In this document: positions 27,229 through 34,637 of the stretch, one piece after another
Layout: each line of letters opens with the position of its first letter
Numbering within the stretch: the first letter of the stretch is position 1
NCBI GenBank assembly: GCA_964388575.1
Contig: CAYMAZ010000009.1
Location: forward strand, 37,567-101,566
Length of the DNA stretch: 64,000 nt
From: CAYMAZ01 sp964388575
GTDB taxonomy: Bacteria > Bacteroidota > Bacteroidia > Bacteroidales > DTU049
Reading direction: 5' to 3'
Made by a program: the position numbers and the translations under genes
Notes under the pieces: generated by a model
Databases searched by the model: none
The model's input: only the letters and a program-made list of their open reading frames with translations
What the model was told of the DNA's origin: nothing

Positions 27229-27558
27229 TTATTCCTGCTCTTCCGTTTCAGGTCTTCTGAAGTAGATCTTATCATTCAGCAATTCATGAATTGCCAAAAG
27301 TGCTGGTTTGGGCAATGCTTCATAAGCTCTTGCGAGTTCAATCTGTTCGCGATTTTCGAATACTTCTTCCAAATTATCAATGTGAGATGTATATTCTCGC
27401 AGTTTTTCATGAAGTTCTTCTTTCAAAACTGTTGAAATCTGATTGGCACGTTTTGAAAGAATTACTATTGTTTCGTACAAATTCTCTGTATTCTTTTCAA
27501 ATTCACCAAGATTTCTAGTGATCGCCTCATGATCGGCTTTACTTTTTTTGTAATCCAT
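27229..27558 (-). CDS. rpoZ: DNA-directed RNA polymerase omega subunit
   Basis: A 109-residue protein of the Bacteroidota RpoZ type. The central segment TENLYETIVILSKRANQIS is the conserved alpha-helical core (equivalent to the NRF-x-LV-x-VA-x-RA-x-QL region of other omegas). The charged C terminus EALPKPALLAIHELLNDKIYFRRPE is typical of the phylum. It assists assembly of the beta' subunit. It lies in the middle of the operon between bamD (11 bases) and coaBC (2 bases). Confidence 0.85.
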   Translation of the reverse strand: MDYKKSKADHEAITRNLGEFEKNTENLYETIVILSKRANQISTVLKEELHEKLREYTSHIDNLEEVFENREQIELARAYEALPKPALLAIHELLNDKIYFRRPETEEQE

Positions 27559-27569
27559 ATATTTTTTTA

Positions 27570-28382
27570 TTAATGAACAATATTTTCTTGCTCAGATATG
27601 ATTTTTTCAATATTTTTCACTGCTGCATTGAAATACAATGTTGCTTCATTTTTGAAAGCAGATATTGGATACTCGCTAATAAAGTCTTGATATGCTTCCT
27701 TGGCTTTTTCATATCTTTCAAGCTGCTTGCTTTCAATACTCCCCAGGGCATAAAGATACCAGGCTTTTACAACCAAAAACATTGACTCTTCTGTATATTG
27801 TGTTCCGGGAAAATCTCTGACAACATTTTGCAGCGCAATCACAGCTGCCTGATATTCTTCAAGTGTAACATACAATTTGGCTCTTTCAAATGATTTTCTT
27901 TCCAGTTTTCCCCGCATTTCATCTATAATTCTGTTTGCATCGGCAACACGCTCACTTTTAGGATATCTGTTAATAAACAATTGCATTTCCTGTATGGCCT
28001 CTGTGGTTGATGATTGATCAAGATTGTAATCAGGTGAATATAAATACTTGCAATAAGCACTCATATATAATGCTTCTTCAGCGTACTGACTGTTTGGCAA
28101 TGTTTTAGCAAGTGTTTGAAAATGATATGCTGCAACAATATAATCTCCCTGGTGATAGTGAGAATATGCATAGTAGTAATATATTTTCTCAGCCTGTACA
28201 GTCCCTCTGAAAGACGCAAGAATGCTTTCAAGTAACTGTAAGGTTCTGAAATATGAACCAGACTCGTAATATTCCATCGCTGCTTTGAGCTTTTCTTCAG
28301 GATTATCACTTTTGAGAAGTTTGTTGTATGAATTGCAGGAAGTCAATCCAACAAGAAGAACAAAAATTATGACAAAACGCAT
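27570..28382 (-). CDS. bamD: Outer membrane protein assembly factor BamD
   Basis: A 270-residue lipoprotein of the BAM complex. The signal peptide has a lipobox ending LTSC with the lipidated cysteine at residue 16, then NSYNKLLKSDNPEEK. It carries five TPR-like helical repeats (YYYAYSHYHQGDYIVAAYHFQTLAKTLP, then LFINRYPKSERVADA). It is first in the bamD-rpoZ-coaBC-porD-recN operon. Its -7 box at 28402-28409 overlaps the T tract of the terminator that ends the upstream ptb-buk operon. Confidence 0.93.
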   Translation of the reverse strand: MRFVIIFVLLVGLTSCNSYNKLLKSDNPEEKLKAAMEYYESGSYFRTLQLLESILASFRGTVQAEKIYYYYAYSHYHQGDYIVAAYHFQTLAKTLPNSQYAEEALYMSAYCKYLYSPDYNLDQSSTTEAIQEMQLFINRYPKSERVADANRIIDEMRGKLERKSFERAKLYVTLEEYQAAVIALQNVVRDFPGTQYTEESMFLVVKAWYLYALGSIESKQLERYEKAKEAYQDFISEYPISAFKNEATLYFNAAVKNIEKIISEQENIVH

Positions 28383-28401
28383 CTGCTGATAAGTTGGTTT
28401 G

Positions 28402-28409
28402 CAAAAATA
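28402..28409 (-). promoter_or_regulatory. -7 promoter element of the bamD operon
   Basis: Minus-strand TATTTTTG, 20 bases before the bamD start codon. It lies at the end of the T-rich tail of the butyrate kinase terminator. Confidence 0.55.
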
Positions 28410-28447
28410 ATAAAATCCGTTGACATAAACGTATGAAAGTCAACGGA
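28405..28447 (-). terminator. Rho-independent terminator of ptb-buk
   Basis: On the minus strand a 9-bp stem TCCGTTGAC/GTCAACGGA with a 14-base loop is followed by a T-rich tail (TTTTATTATTTTT). It lies right after the butyrate kinase stop. Confidence 0.75.
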
Positions 28448-28468
28448 AATTATATGAAGACTGAATTT

Positions 28469-29554
28469 TTATTCCGGATTATACTCCAATGCTCTGATGG
28501 TTCCTTTCAGATGTGCAATAACATTTTCAGCAAGAGCCTGCATTTCATCCTGTCCGGGATAAATAAATACCGGCCCGATAAAACCTATTCTTTCCTTTAT
28601 CCAGTCAACGAAATTCATATCATATGCTAAACCCCCGGTGAGTAGAATTGCATCAACCTTCCCTTTAAGAACTGTTGCACATGCTCCAATTTCTTTACTA
28701 ACCTGATATGCCATGGCTTCATAAATCATTTTTGCTTGCTCATCTCCGTTTTCAATTCGCTTTTCAATTTCCATGGCATCGTTTGTATTCAGATATGCCG
28801 TTAATCCTCCTTTTCCGGTGATAATCTTTTTCATCTGAGCATGGGAGTATTTTCCACTGAAACATAAAGAAGCAATTTGACCCGATGGTAGAGATCCGCT
28901 TCTTTCAGGAGAAAATGGTCCGTCACCATCCAAACCCTGATTAACATCAATTACACGTCCGCCTCTATGTGCTCCGACTGTAATTCCGCCACCCAGATGC
29001 ACTACAATAAGATTCAGTTCACGATAGGATTTGTTCACAGATCGTGCATATTTTCTTGCAACAGCTTTCTGATTAAGCGCATGAAAAATTGATACTCTCT
29101 CAAATTCAGGATGTCCTGCTATTCTGGCCAAAGGCTCAAGCTCATCAACAACAACAGGATCTGCTATGAATGCTTTCACATTATTCAGGTCTCTGGCAAT
29201 ATCATCAGCAATCAAACAACCAAGGTTGCTTGCATGTTCTCCAAGAGGACTATTGCGAACATCATTTTTCATCTTCTCATTGACTTCATACAGTCCGGAT
29301 GGAATTGGTTTGCATAAACCACCTCTTCCAATTACTGCAACAAAATCATTCAAATCAATGTGTTCGGTTTTCAAAACATCAAGAATGACCTGTTTGCGAA
29401 ACTCATACTGATCTGAAATCTTATCAAATTTTTCAATTTCCTCAGTTGCATGTTTTATTGTTTTTTGGAAATGCCGTTCGTTCTTAACATCAGTGACTGC
29501 TATCTTTGTTGACGTTGAGCCGGGGTTAATAACTAAAATCAGTTGTTCATTCAT
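28469..29554 (-). CDS. buk: Butyrate kinase
   Basis: ASKHA-fold acid kinase of 361 residues that converts butyryl phosphate plus ADP to butyrate plus ATP. Motifs are VINPGSTSTKIAV at the N terminus (phosphate 1), VVHLGGGITVGAHRGGRVIDVNQGLDGDGPF in the middle (the part that separates butyrate from acetate kinases), and AILLTGGLAYD near the C terminus. It is co-transcribed 30 bases after phosphate butyryltransferase. Branched-chain acyl phosphates are alternative substrates in this family. Confidence 0.94.
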   Translation of the reverse strand: MNEQLILVINPGSTSTKIAVTDVKNERHFQKTIKHATEEIEKFDKISDQYEFRKQVILDVLKTEHIDLNDFVAVIGRGGLCKPIPSGLYEVNEKMKNDVRNSPLGEHASNLGCLIADDIARDLNNVKAFIADPVVVDELEPLARIAGHPEFERVSIFHALNQKAVARKYARSVNKSYRELNLIVVHLGGGITVGAHRGGRVIDVNQGLDGDGPFSPERSGSLPSGQIASLCFSGKYSHAQMKKIITGKGGLTAYLNTNDAMEIEKRIENGDEQAKMIYEAMAYQVSKEIGACATVLKGKVDAILLTGGLAYDMNFVDWIKERIGFIGPVFIYPGQDEMQALAENVIAHLKGTIRALEYNPE

Positions 29555-29584
29555 TACTATTGGTGTTTATTAGTACTTTGGGAT

Positions 29585-30490
29585 TTAGTTGGCCATCAAT
29601 GCTGCAAATGCAATGGAGTATGTTTTTGTCAGAGCACTGTCACCTCTTGAAGAAAGAACTGCCGGACATTTGGCACCAACAACAAGTGCTGCAAGTTCAG
29701 CTCCGGCTAATTTGGTAAGTGTTTTATAAAATGTGTTTGCAGATTCGATATTTGGAAATACAAGACAGTCAGCCTGTCCCTGAACCACGCTCTTCAGTTT
29801 TTTAATTTCCACACTTTGCTGATCAAGAGCAACATCAACTGCCAGAGGTCCGTCAATGTCAGCTCCCTTAATCTGACCACGTTCCGACATCTTTGAAATA
29901 ATGGCCGCATCAACACATGCCTGCATACCAGCTGACATTTGCTCTGTAGCAGCAATCATGGCTACTTTTGGTTTTTCAATTCCAAATTTACGGGCCACTT
30001 TAATTACATGGTTTGTCATCGCAATCTTTTGTGAAAGATCGGGCGCCGGGAGTACGGCCACGTCACTGACAATCATCAGCTTGGGATATGTACTGACCTC
30101 CAGAACTGTCACATGAGTTAAAACTGCCTTTGGAGGAAGAATACCATATTCTTTGTTTAAAATTGCCCTCATGTATTTGTCTGTGCTCACAAGACCCTTC
30201 ATCAGAATGCCGGCCTCGCCGTCATTGACCAACTTAACAGCCAGATTGGCTGCTTTCTGTTCATCTGCTTCCTGAATGATTCTGAATTTTGAAACGTCAA
30301 TGCCTTCTTTAGCACAAACATCCTGAATGGTCGGTTCGTCACCTACAAGAATTGCATCTACAATACCAAGATCCACAGCAGTGTTGACAGCTTCAATCGT
30401 ATGTGCATCATTTGCATATGCTGCAACAAGAGTTTTTTTAGGTTTGCTTTTTACAGCTTCAATAATCTGTTCAAGTTTTGTAATGGACAT
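29585..30490 (-). CDS. ptb: Phosphate butyryltransferase
   Basis: A 301-residue member of the phosphate acetyl/butyryltransferase family that converts butyryl-CoA plus phosphate to butyryl phosphate. It contains ILMKGLVSTDKYMRAIL, LTHVTVLEVSTYPKLMIVSDVAV and the C-terminal LVVGAKCPAVLSSRGDS. It is first in the operon with buk, so the pair gives substrate-level phosphorylation at the end of butyrate (or isobutyrate/isovalerate) fermentation. A -7 box lies about 45 bases upstream. Confidence 0.93.
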   Translation of the reverse strand: MSITKLEQIIEAVKSKPKKTLVAAYANDAHTIEAVNTAVDLGIVDAILVGDEPTIQDVCAKEGIDVSKFRIIQEADEQKAANLAVKLVNDGEAGILMKGLVSTDKYMRAILNKEYGILPPKAVLTHVTVLEVSTYPKLMIVSDVAVLPAPDLSQKIAMTNHVIKVARKFGIEKPKVAMIAATEQMSAGMQACVDAAIISKMSERGQIKGADIDGPLAVDVALDQQSVEIKKLKSVVQGQADCLVFPNIESANTFYKTLTKLAGAELAALVVGAKCPAVLSSRGDSALTKTYSIAFAALMAN

Positions 30491-30534
30491 AAAATTAATG
30501 TTAAAGTGTTAAAAATCAAATTAAAAATCGTTTG

Positions 30535-30542
30535 CAAAATTA
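30535..30542 (-). promoter_or_regulatory. -7 promoter element of ptb-buk
   Basis: Minus-strand TAATTTTG, 45 bases upstream of the ptb start codon. No -33 TTTG at the right distance. Confidence 0.45.
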
Positions 30543-30650
30543 CAGATAATTTTAAAATATTTTCTGATAAATTGAACAAAATGCTTCCCTATTTATAAAA
30601 GTTGTTTTAAAAAAACAAAAAATATTGTTCTCAGGGAATATATTTACTGG

Positions 30651-31940
30651 TTACTCGAAGTAATGCATCATTGCCTTCTCAATAGCTTTCTGACATACCG
30701 GACAAAATGCATTGTATTTTACGGACTTCATTGTACAATCATAAAACGGCCTGTATATTCCCTTTTCCACATATCCCCCTCCTTCAAACACTCCGACTTT
30801 ATTTCTGAATTCTTTTGTATCCGGTGTGGGAACAGGCACACCATCTTCTAACAGTTCTTTCCATTTTGACTCAAATGAAACAAGGGTCGTAATGTTTGGT
30901 TCACAGGGCTCCACCTCAAAGTTGTAATAGTCAATGACACTCACATCAGAGGTCCAGTATTCATCAGCAAGTCCTGCAAATGAATGACCAAACTCATGGA
31001 CTACAAGAAAATCTGAGTTAAGGTCATCTGACGAGCTGGTTGCATAAAAATTATATATTCCGCCGCCACCATATTTATTCACATTCACCAAAATGATCAG
31101 GTGATCATATGGAACGGAAGATACAACATCTCTCAGAACAAAATGATCTTCTGTCATCAGATATCGGTCTGTTCCGAAAGTTGAAAAATTACAGTTCAGA
31201 ATTGTTGATTTCGCAATATCTCCGGAAGGATCTGTAACTCCATCTTCATCTGAAGGAACAAATACTGCCCAAAAATTAAACTTTTCCTTATGAAATGAAA
31301 ATGGTTCACAATTCAGAATATCATTTGCTGTTTTGGTTGCATCCCGGAAAAATTTTTCAGACTGATCTGCTGTATATCCCTCTGCAACAACAGCAATATC
31401 AACATGTTTTTCAGGCAGTCCCGAAAAATGAATCTGACTTATATTCCTTCCGGATATCTCAGGAGTTTCAGTTATATTTACTGTTGCGGGATCTACAATT
31501 AATTCAAACTGCTGCTCCCATAAATTATCCTTGAATTTTCGTTTGTAAAATACAATCTGAACCGGTACTTTTGGAAATGGCATTCTGACTGTTTCCTGAA
31601 AAGTTTTTATTTCAGTTTGTCCGGTTTCAGTGAAAGTGAATTCAGCAAACAAACCCGAATATGAAAAGCTGAATAATTTTTGTTTTGTCTCTTCAGAAAA
31701 AACCTCAATTTTATAGTCGCCGTAATCATAAGGTTCTGTTGTTTTTGAACGGCATCCGCTCCAAAAATCTTCAACATGAAATGTTTGTAAGGCGATTTCT
31801 TCATTCATTGCATTTCCGGATCGGAAATAATCAATTCGCAGAACCTGCTCTGTAAAATATGTGTCATAGGTAATCTGAGAATGTGCAGCCATTTGCATTT
31901 GTCCCAAAAATAAAAAAACCAATAGAATTCTGTATTTCAT
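30651..31940 (-). CDS. M64 family (IgA-peptidase-like) metallopeptidase
   Basis: A 429-residue exported zinc peptidase. The signal peptide ends near HSQ at residue 21, an N-terminal beta domain follows, and the catalytic domain begins at DIAVVAEGYT. The zinc site HEFGHSFAGLADEYW starts at residue 315, with HExxH and the downstream GLADEYW characteristic of M64. The C-terminal CTMKSVKYNAFCPVCQKAI carries the conserved cysteines. Its ATG overlaps the stop of the upstream NfeD gene by one base (TAATG), so the two are translationally coupled. The target is unknown; IgA cleavage should not be assumed. Confidence 0.9.
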   Translation of the reverse strand: MKYRILLVFLFLGQMQMAAHSQITYDTYFTEQVLRIDYFRSGNAMNEEIALQTFHVEDFWSGCRSKTTEPYDYGDYKIEVFSEETKQKLFSFSYSGLFAEFTFTETGQTEIKTFQETVRMPFPKVPVQIVFYKRKFKDNLWEQQFELIVDPATVNITETPEISGRNISQIHFSGLPEKHVDIAVVAEGYTADQSEKFFRDATKTANDILNCEPFSFHKEKFNFWAVFVPSDEDGVTDPSGDIAKSTILNCNFSTFGTDRYLMTEDHFVLRDVVSSVPYDHLIILVNVNKYGGGGIYNFYATSSSDDLNSDFLVVHEFGHSFAGLADEYWTSDVSVIDYYNFEVEPCEPNITTLVSFESKWKELLEDGVPVPTPDTKEFRNKVGVFEGGGYVEKGIYRPFYDCTMKSVKYNAFCPVCQKAIEKAMMHYFE

Positions 31941-33295
31941 TAAGCTTCTGTTTTTCTGACAAACAATTGCATATTTTCATAACGCGTCACTATGACAGGA
32001 TCGTTCTTGTCAGCATAACCACTTTCAACTGTAGCATCATAATAATCACCGTCAATGATGATTTTCCCTGAGGGTCTCAGGATTGTTGCAGCAACAGCCT
32101 CTCTGCCTACAAAATTTTTAAGACTCATATTGGCTGCAGTATATCCATCTTCTGAGGTTTCTTCAGTCTGCAATGCAAGATGTCCTAGAAAACGGGATTT
32201 AAGTGTTTTCTGAGCAACATAAAAAGATGTAATCAGACCCATAAACACAGCAATAAGCACGATAGCAAAAGCTTTTCCAAGTTGTCCGAAATTTCCCTGT
32301 GGCAACCTGAACCCATCCGATTCTACCATTCCAAATGCAAGAGAGGATATGACAAGGATAATCCCGATGATTCCAGCCACACCAAATCCGGGCAGGACAA
32401 AAACCTCAACGGCAAGCAATACGACTCCGATAATGAAAACAATAATTTCCCAGTGCGATGCAAGGCCTTCAATATAGAGTGGGGCAAAATAGAGAAGCGC
32501 TGCAATGACTGCTGCAGCGAGCGGAAATCCAATGCCAGGAGTTTGTAATTCAAAATATAATCCTCCGATAATGATCATGATCAGTAATCCGCTGATGAAT
32601 GGACTGACAAGAACGCCTCTTATTTTGTCAACTGCTGTCAACTCCTGTTTGATGATTTCATAGTCGTCTATTCCGCCAAGCATAAGAACTTCTTCAATAT
32701 TTTCAGCTTCTCCTTCACAGTAATTCAGTTCAATGGCCTCTCTTGTGGTCAGGGTCAGAACTTTTCCGGAATCCGATACACCGGGAATGTATACATCAGG
32801 ATCAACCATTGCCTGTGCAATATCAGGATCACGTCCCTTTACCTCTGCAGTTGACCGCATCGTGGCACGCATATATGACTGGTATTTGTCGGGGAGCGCC
32901 TGTGCATCCTGGGTTACAACAGTGGCAGCACCAATATTTGCTCCTTTTCGCATGTAAATGCTGTCACAGGCAATTGATATTAATGCTCCCGCTGAAGCAG
33001 CATTATTGTCAATAAAAACCCAAACAGGAATCTTTGAATTGATTATTTTTGTTCGAATTGAATCAGCCATATCAACAAGGCCTCCGTATGTATTCAAGTG
33101 AATCAGAATCAAATCTGCTCCCATTTCATTCGATTCATGAAAGGCTTTTTGCACTTTAAGAAATGCCGGTTTGGCAATTTCTTCCCTGATTTCAAACACA
33201 TAAACTTTTGTCTTTTTTCTTTCAGACTGAATTGTGTCCTGAGCATTAATTCCAAGTGAAATCAATGCTAAAACAAAGATCTGGATTATCTTCAT
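31940..33295 (-). CDS. NfeD-family membrane-bound ClpP-class serine protease
   Basis: A 451-residue protein. A signal peptide ending INAQ leads to a ClpP/SppA-like domain with HLNTYGGLVDMADSI and the catalytic serine in NNAASAGALISIA (S101). About four or five TM segments lie between residues 230 and 350, and the C-terminal cytosolic or periplasmic OB-fold NfeD domain (NFVGREAVAATILRPSGKIII) ends the protein. It is a full-length NfeD1b-type protein, associated in other bacteria with membrane quality control and with SPFH proteins. No SPFH gene is present here; instead it is coupled to an M64 peptidase. Confidence 0.9.
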   Translation of the reverse strand: MKIIQIFVLALISLGINAQDTIQSERKKTKVYVFEIREEIAKPAFLKVQKAFHESNEMGADLILIHLNTYGGLVDMADSIRTKIINSKIPVWVFIDNNAASAGALISIACDSIYMRKGANIGAATVVTQDAQALPDKYQSYMRATMRSTAEVKGRDPDIAQAMVDPDVYIPGVSDSGKVLTLTTREAIELNYCEGEAENIEEVLMLGGIDDYEIIKQELTAVDKIRGVLVSPFISGLLIMIIIGGLYFELQTPGIGFPLAAAVIAALLYFAPLYIEGLASHWEIIVFIIGVVLLAVEVFVLPGFGVAGIIGIILVISSLAFGMVESDGFRLPQGNFGQLGKAFAIVLIAVFMGLITSFYVAQKTLKSRFLGHLALQTEETSEDGYTAANMSLKNFVGREAVAATILRPSGKIIIDGDYYDATVESGYADKNDPVIVTRYENMQLFVRKTEA

Positions 33296-33317
33296 AAAAT
33301 AAGTTGATTATTTTTTT

Positions 33318-33325
33318 CAAAAATA
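33318..33325 (-). promoter_or_regulatory. -7 promoter element of the nfeD-M64 operon
   Basis: Minus-strand TATTTTTG, 23 bases before the NfeD start codon. No -33 TTTG at the right distance. Confidence 0.5.
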
Positions 33326-33415
33326 CGATGATTTTTCAAACAGCAGAATAAAACACAAAAACTAAACTGCCAGAGAAACGAAACTTCAAAATTTTACTTC
33401 GTAATTTTCTGTTTT

Positions 33416-34537
33416 TTACAGATTTTTTTTGTAACACCTTTTGCGTTTATGCTGAAGATGTTCATAGTTTTTCCAATGTTCAATTGCTTTATGATTGGTT
33501 TCAAAAATACCGGTTGTTTCAACCCACCGGCCCTCAGTCTGAAGCATTTCTTTTTGAAGTTCGGTGATCAACAATGCAGACAACCCTTGTCCCTGTAGAT
33601 GAGGTTTAATACCTGTGAGCAAAAGCTCAAACTCTGCAGGTTTTTTCAAAGCCTGCATAATATGATAAAATCCAAATGGAAGCAGTGAACCTCCGGCTTT
33701 CTGAAGTGCTTTGGATATTGTTGGCAAAGAAATGATAAATGCAATCACCTGTCCCTCATCATTTAAAACAACTTTAACATATCTGGGGACAAGAAAGCCG
33801 GAATATTTCTTTACATAAAATTCTATCAAATCGGGAGAAAAGGGACTTACAAAAGGAAGCTCATCAAATGCATCATTCAGGAGCTTAAAAATCTGTGTCG
33901 TATATGGGAGCATTTCCTGCTTCGAACTGAATGATTTCACATGCACATTGAAACGCTTTTGTATGATCTCATTGAGTCTGAGGGCTTTTTCCGGAATATC
34001 TGTAATTTTAAGCCTGAACTCTATCCAGTCAATTTCTTTTTCATATCCCAAAGCTTCAACGTGCGTTTTATAATAGGGTAAATGGTAGACAGATCCAACA
34101 GCAGCAAGATAGTTAAACCCTTCAACCAGCATCCCCTGATTATCCAGATTGTTAAATCCAAGTGGTCCCAGAACTTTTGTCATTCCCTTTTCTCTGAGCC
34201 ATTGTTCTGCGGTTGTGAATAAAGCACGGCTTACTTCTTTGTCATCAATAAATTCAGCCCTTGAAAATCTGCCAATAGCTTCACCAACCTTATCATTGTA
34301 CAATTTGTTAATAATGGCCCCGATGCGTCCGACACAGGTTTTCCCTTTGTATGCAAGCCAGAAAGATGCTTCACAAAAGGTGTATGCAGGATTGGTTTCC
34401 TTTTTAAGGGCTTTGATTTCATCCGAAATCATGTACGGAACCCAATTTGGATTATCTTTATATAATTTGAACGGAAGTCTGGCAAATGCTTTAATCTGTG
34501 AATTAGTCCTTACATTGATAATGCTTATATCACTCAT
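33416..34537 (-). CDS. GNAT-like N-acetyltransferase domain protein
   Basis: A 373-residue cytoplasmic protein from ATG 34537, which begins MSDISIINVRTNSQIKAFARLPFKLYKDNPNWVP. It looks like two GNAT-type halves. The first contains FWLAYKGKTCVGRIGAIIN and the segment GPLGFNNLDNQGMLVEGF. The second contains VNDEGQVIAFIISLP-like strands and LTGIKPHLQGQGLSALLI, where the acetyl-CoA P-loop would be. It is widespread in Bacteroidota with no known role. A longer in-frame start at 34576 lies upstream of the -7 box at 34553-34560 and so is unlikely. Confidence 0.72.
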   Translation of the reverse strand: MSDISIINVRTNSQIKAFARLPFKLYKDNPNWVPYMISDEIKALKKETNPAYTFCEASFWLAYKGKTCVGRIGAIINKLYNDKVGEAIGRFSRAEFIDDKEVSRALFTTAEQWLREKGMTKVLGPLGFNNLDNQGMLVEGFNYLAAVGSVYHLPYYKTHVEALGYEKEIDWIEFRLKITDIPEKALRLNEIIQKRFNVHVKSFSSKQEMLPYTTQIFKLLNDAFDELPFVSPFSPDLIEFYVKKYSGFLVPRYVKVVLNDEGQVIAFIISLPTISKALQKAGGSLLPFGFYHIMQALKKPAEFELLLTGIKPHLQGQGLSALLITELQKEMLQTEGRWVETTGIFETNHKAIEHWKNYEHLQHKRKRCYKKNL

Positions 34538-34552
34538 TGCTTGAATTTTTTT

Positions 34553-34560
34553 CAAAAATA
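34553..34560 (-). promoter_or_regulatory. -7 promoter element of the GNAT-like gene
   Basis: Minus-strand TATTTTTG, 16 bases upstream of the ATG at 34537. It decides the start, because the longer frame would begin upstream of the promoter. Confidence 0.5.
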
Positions 34561-34637
34561 CATTTTTTTTTACCATTTTTTTTCAGCTTCATTCAAGATG
34601 TCTCATGAAGTTTCAAAATATTCACTAAATATGGGGT

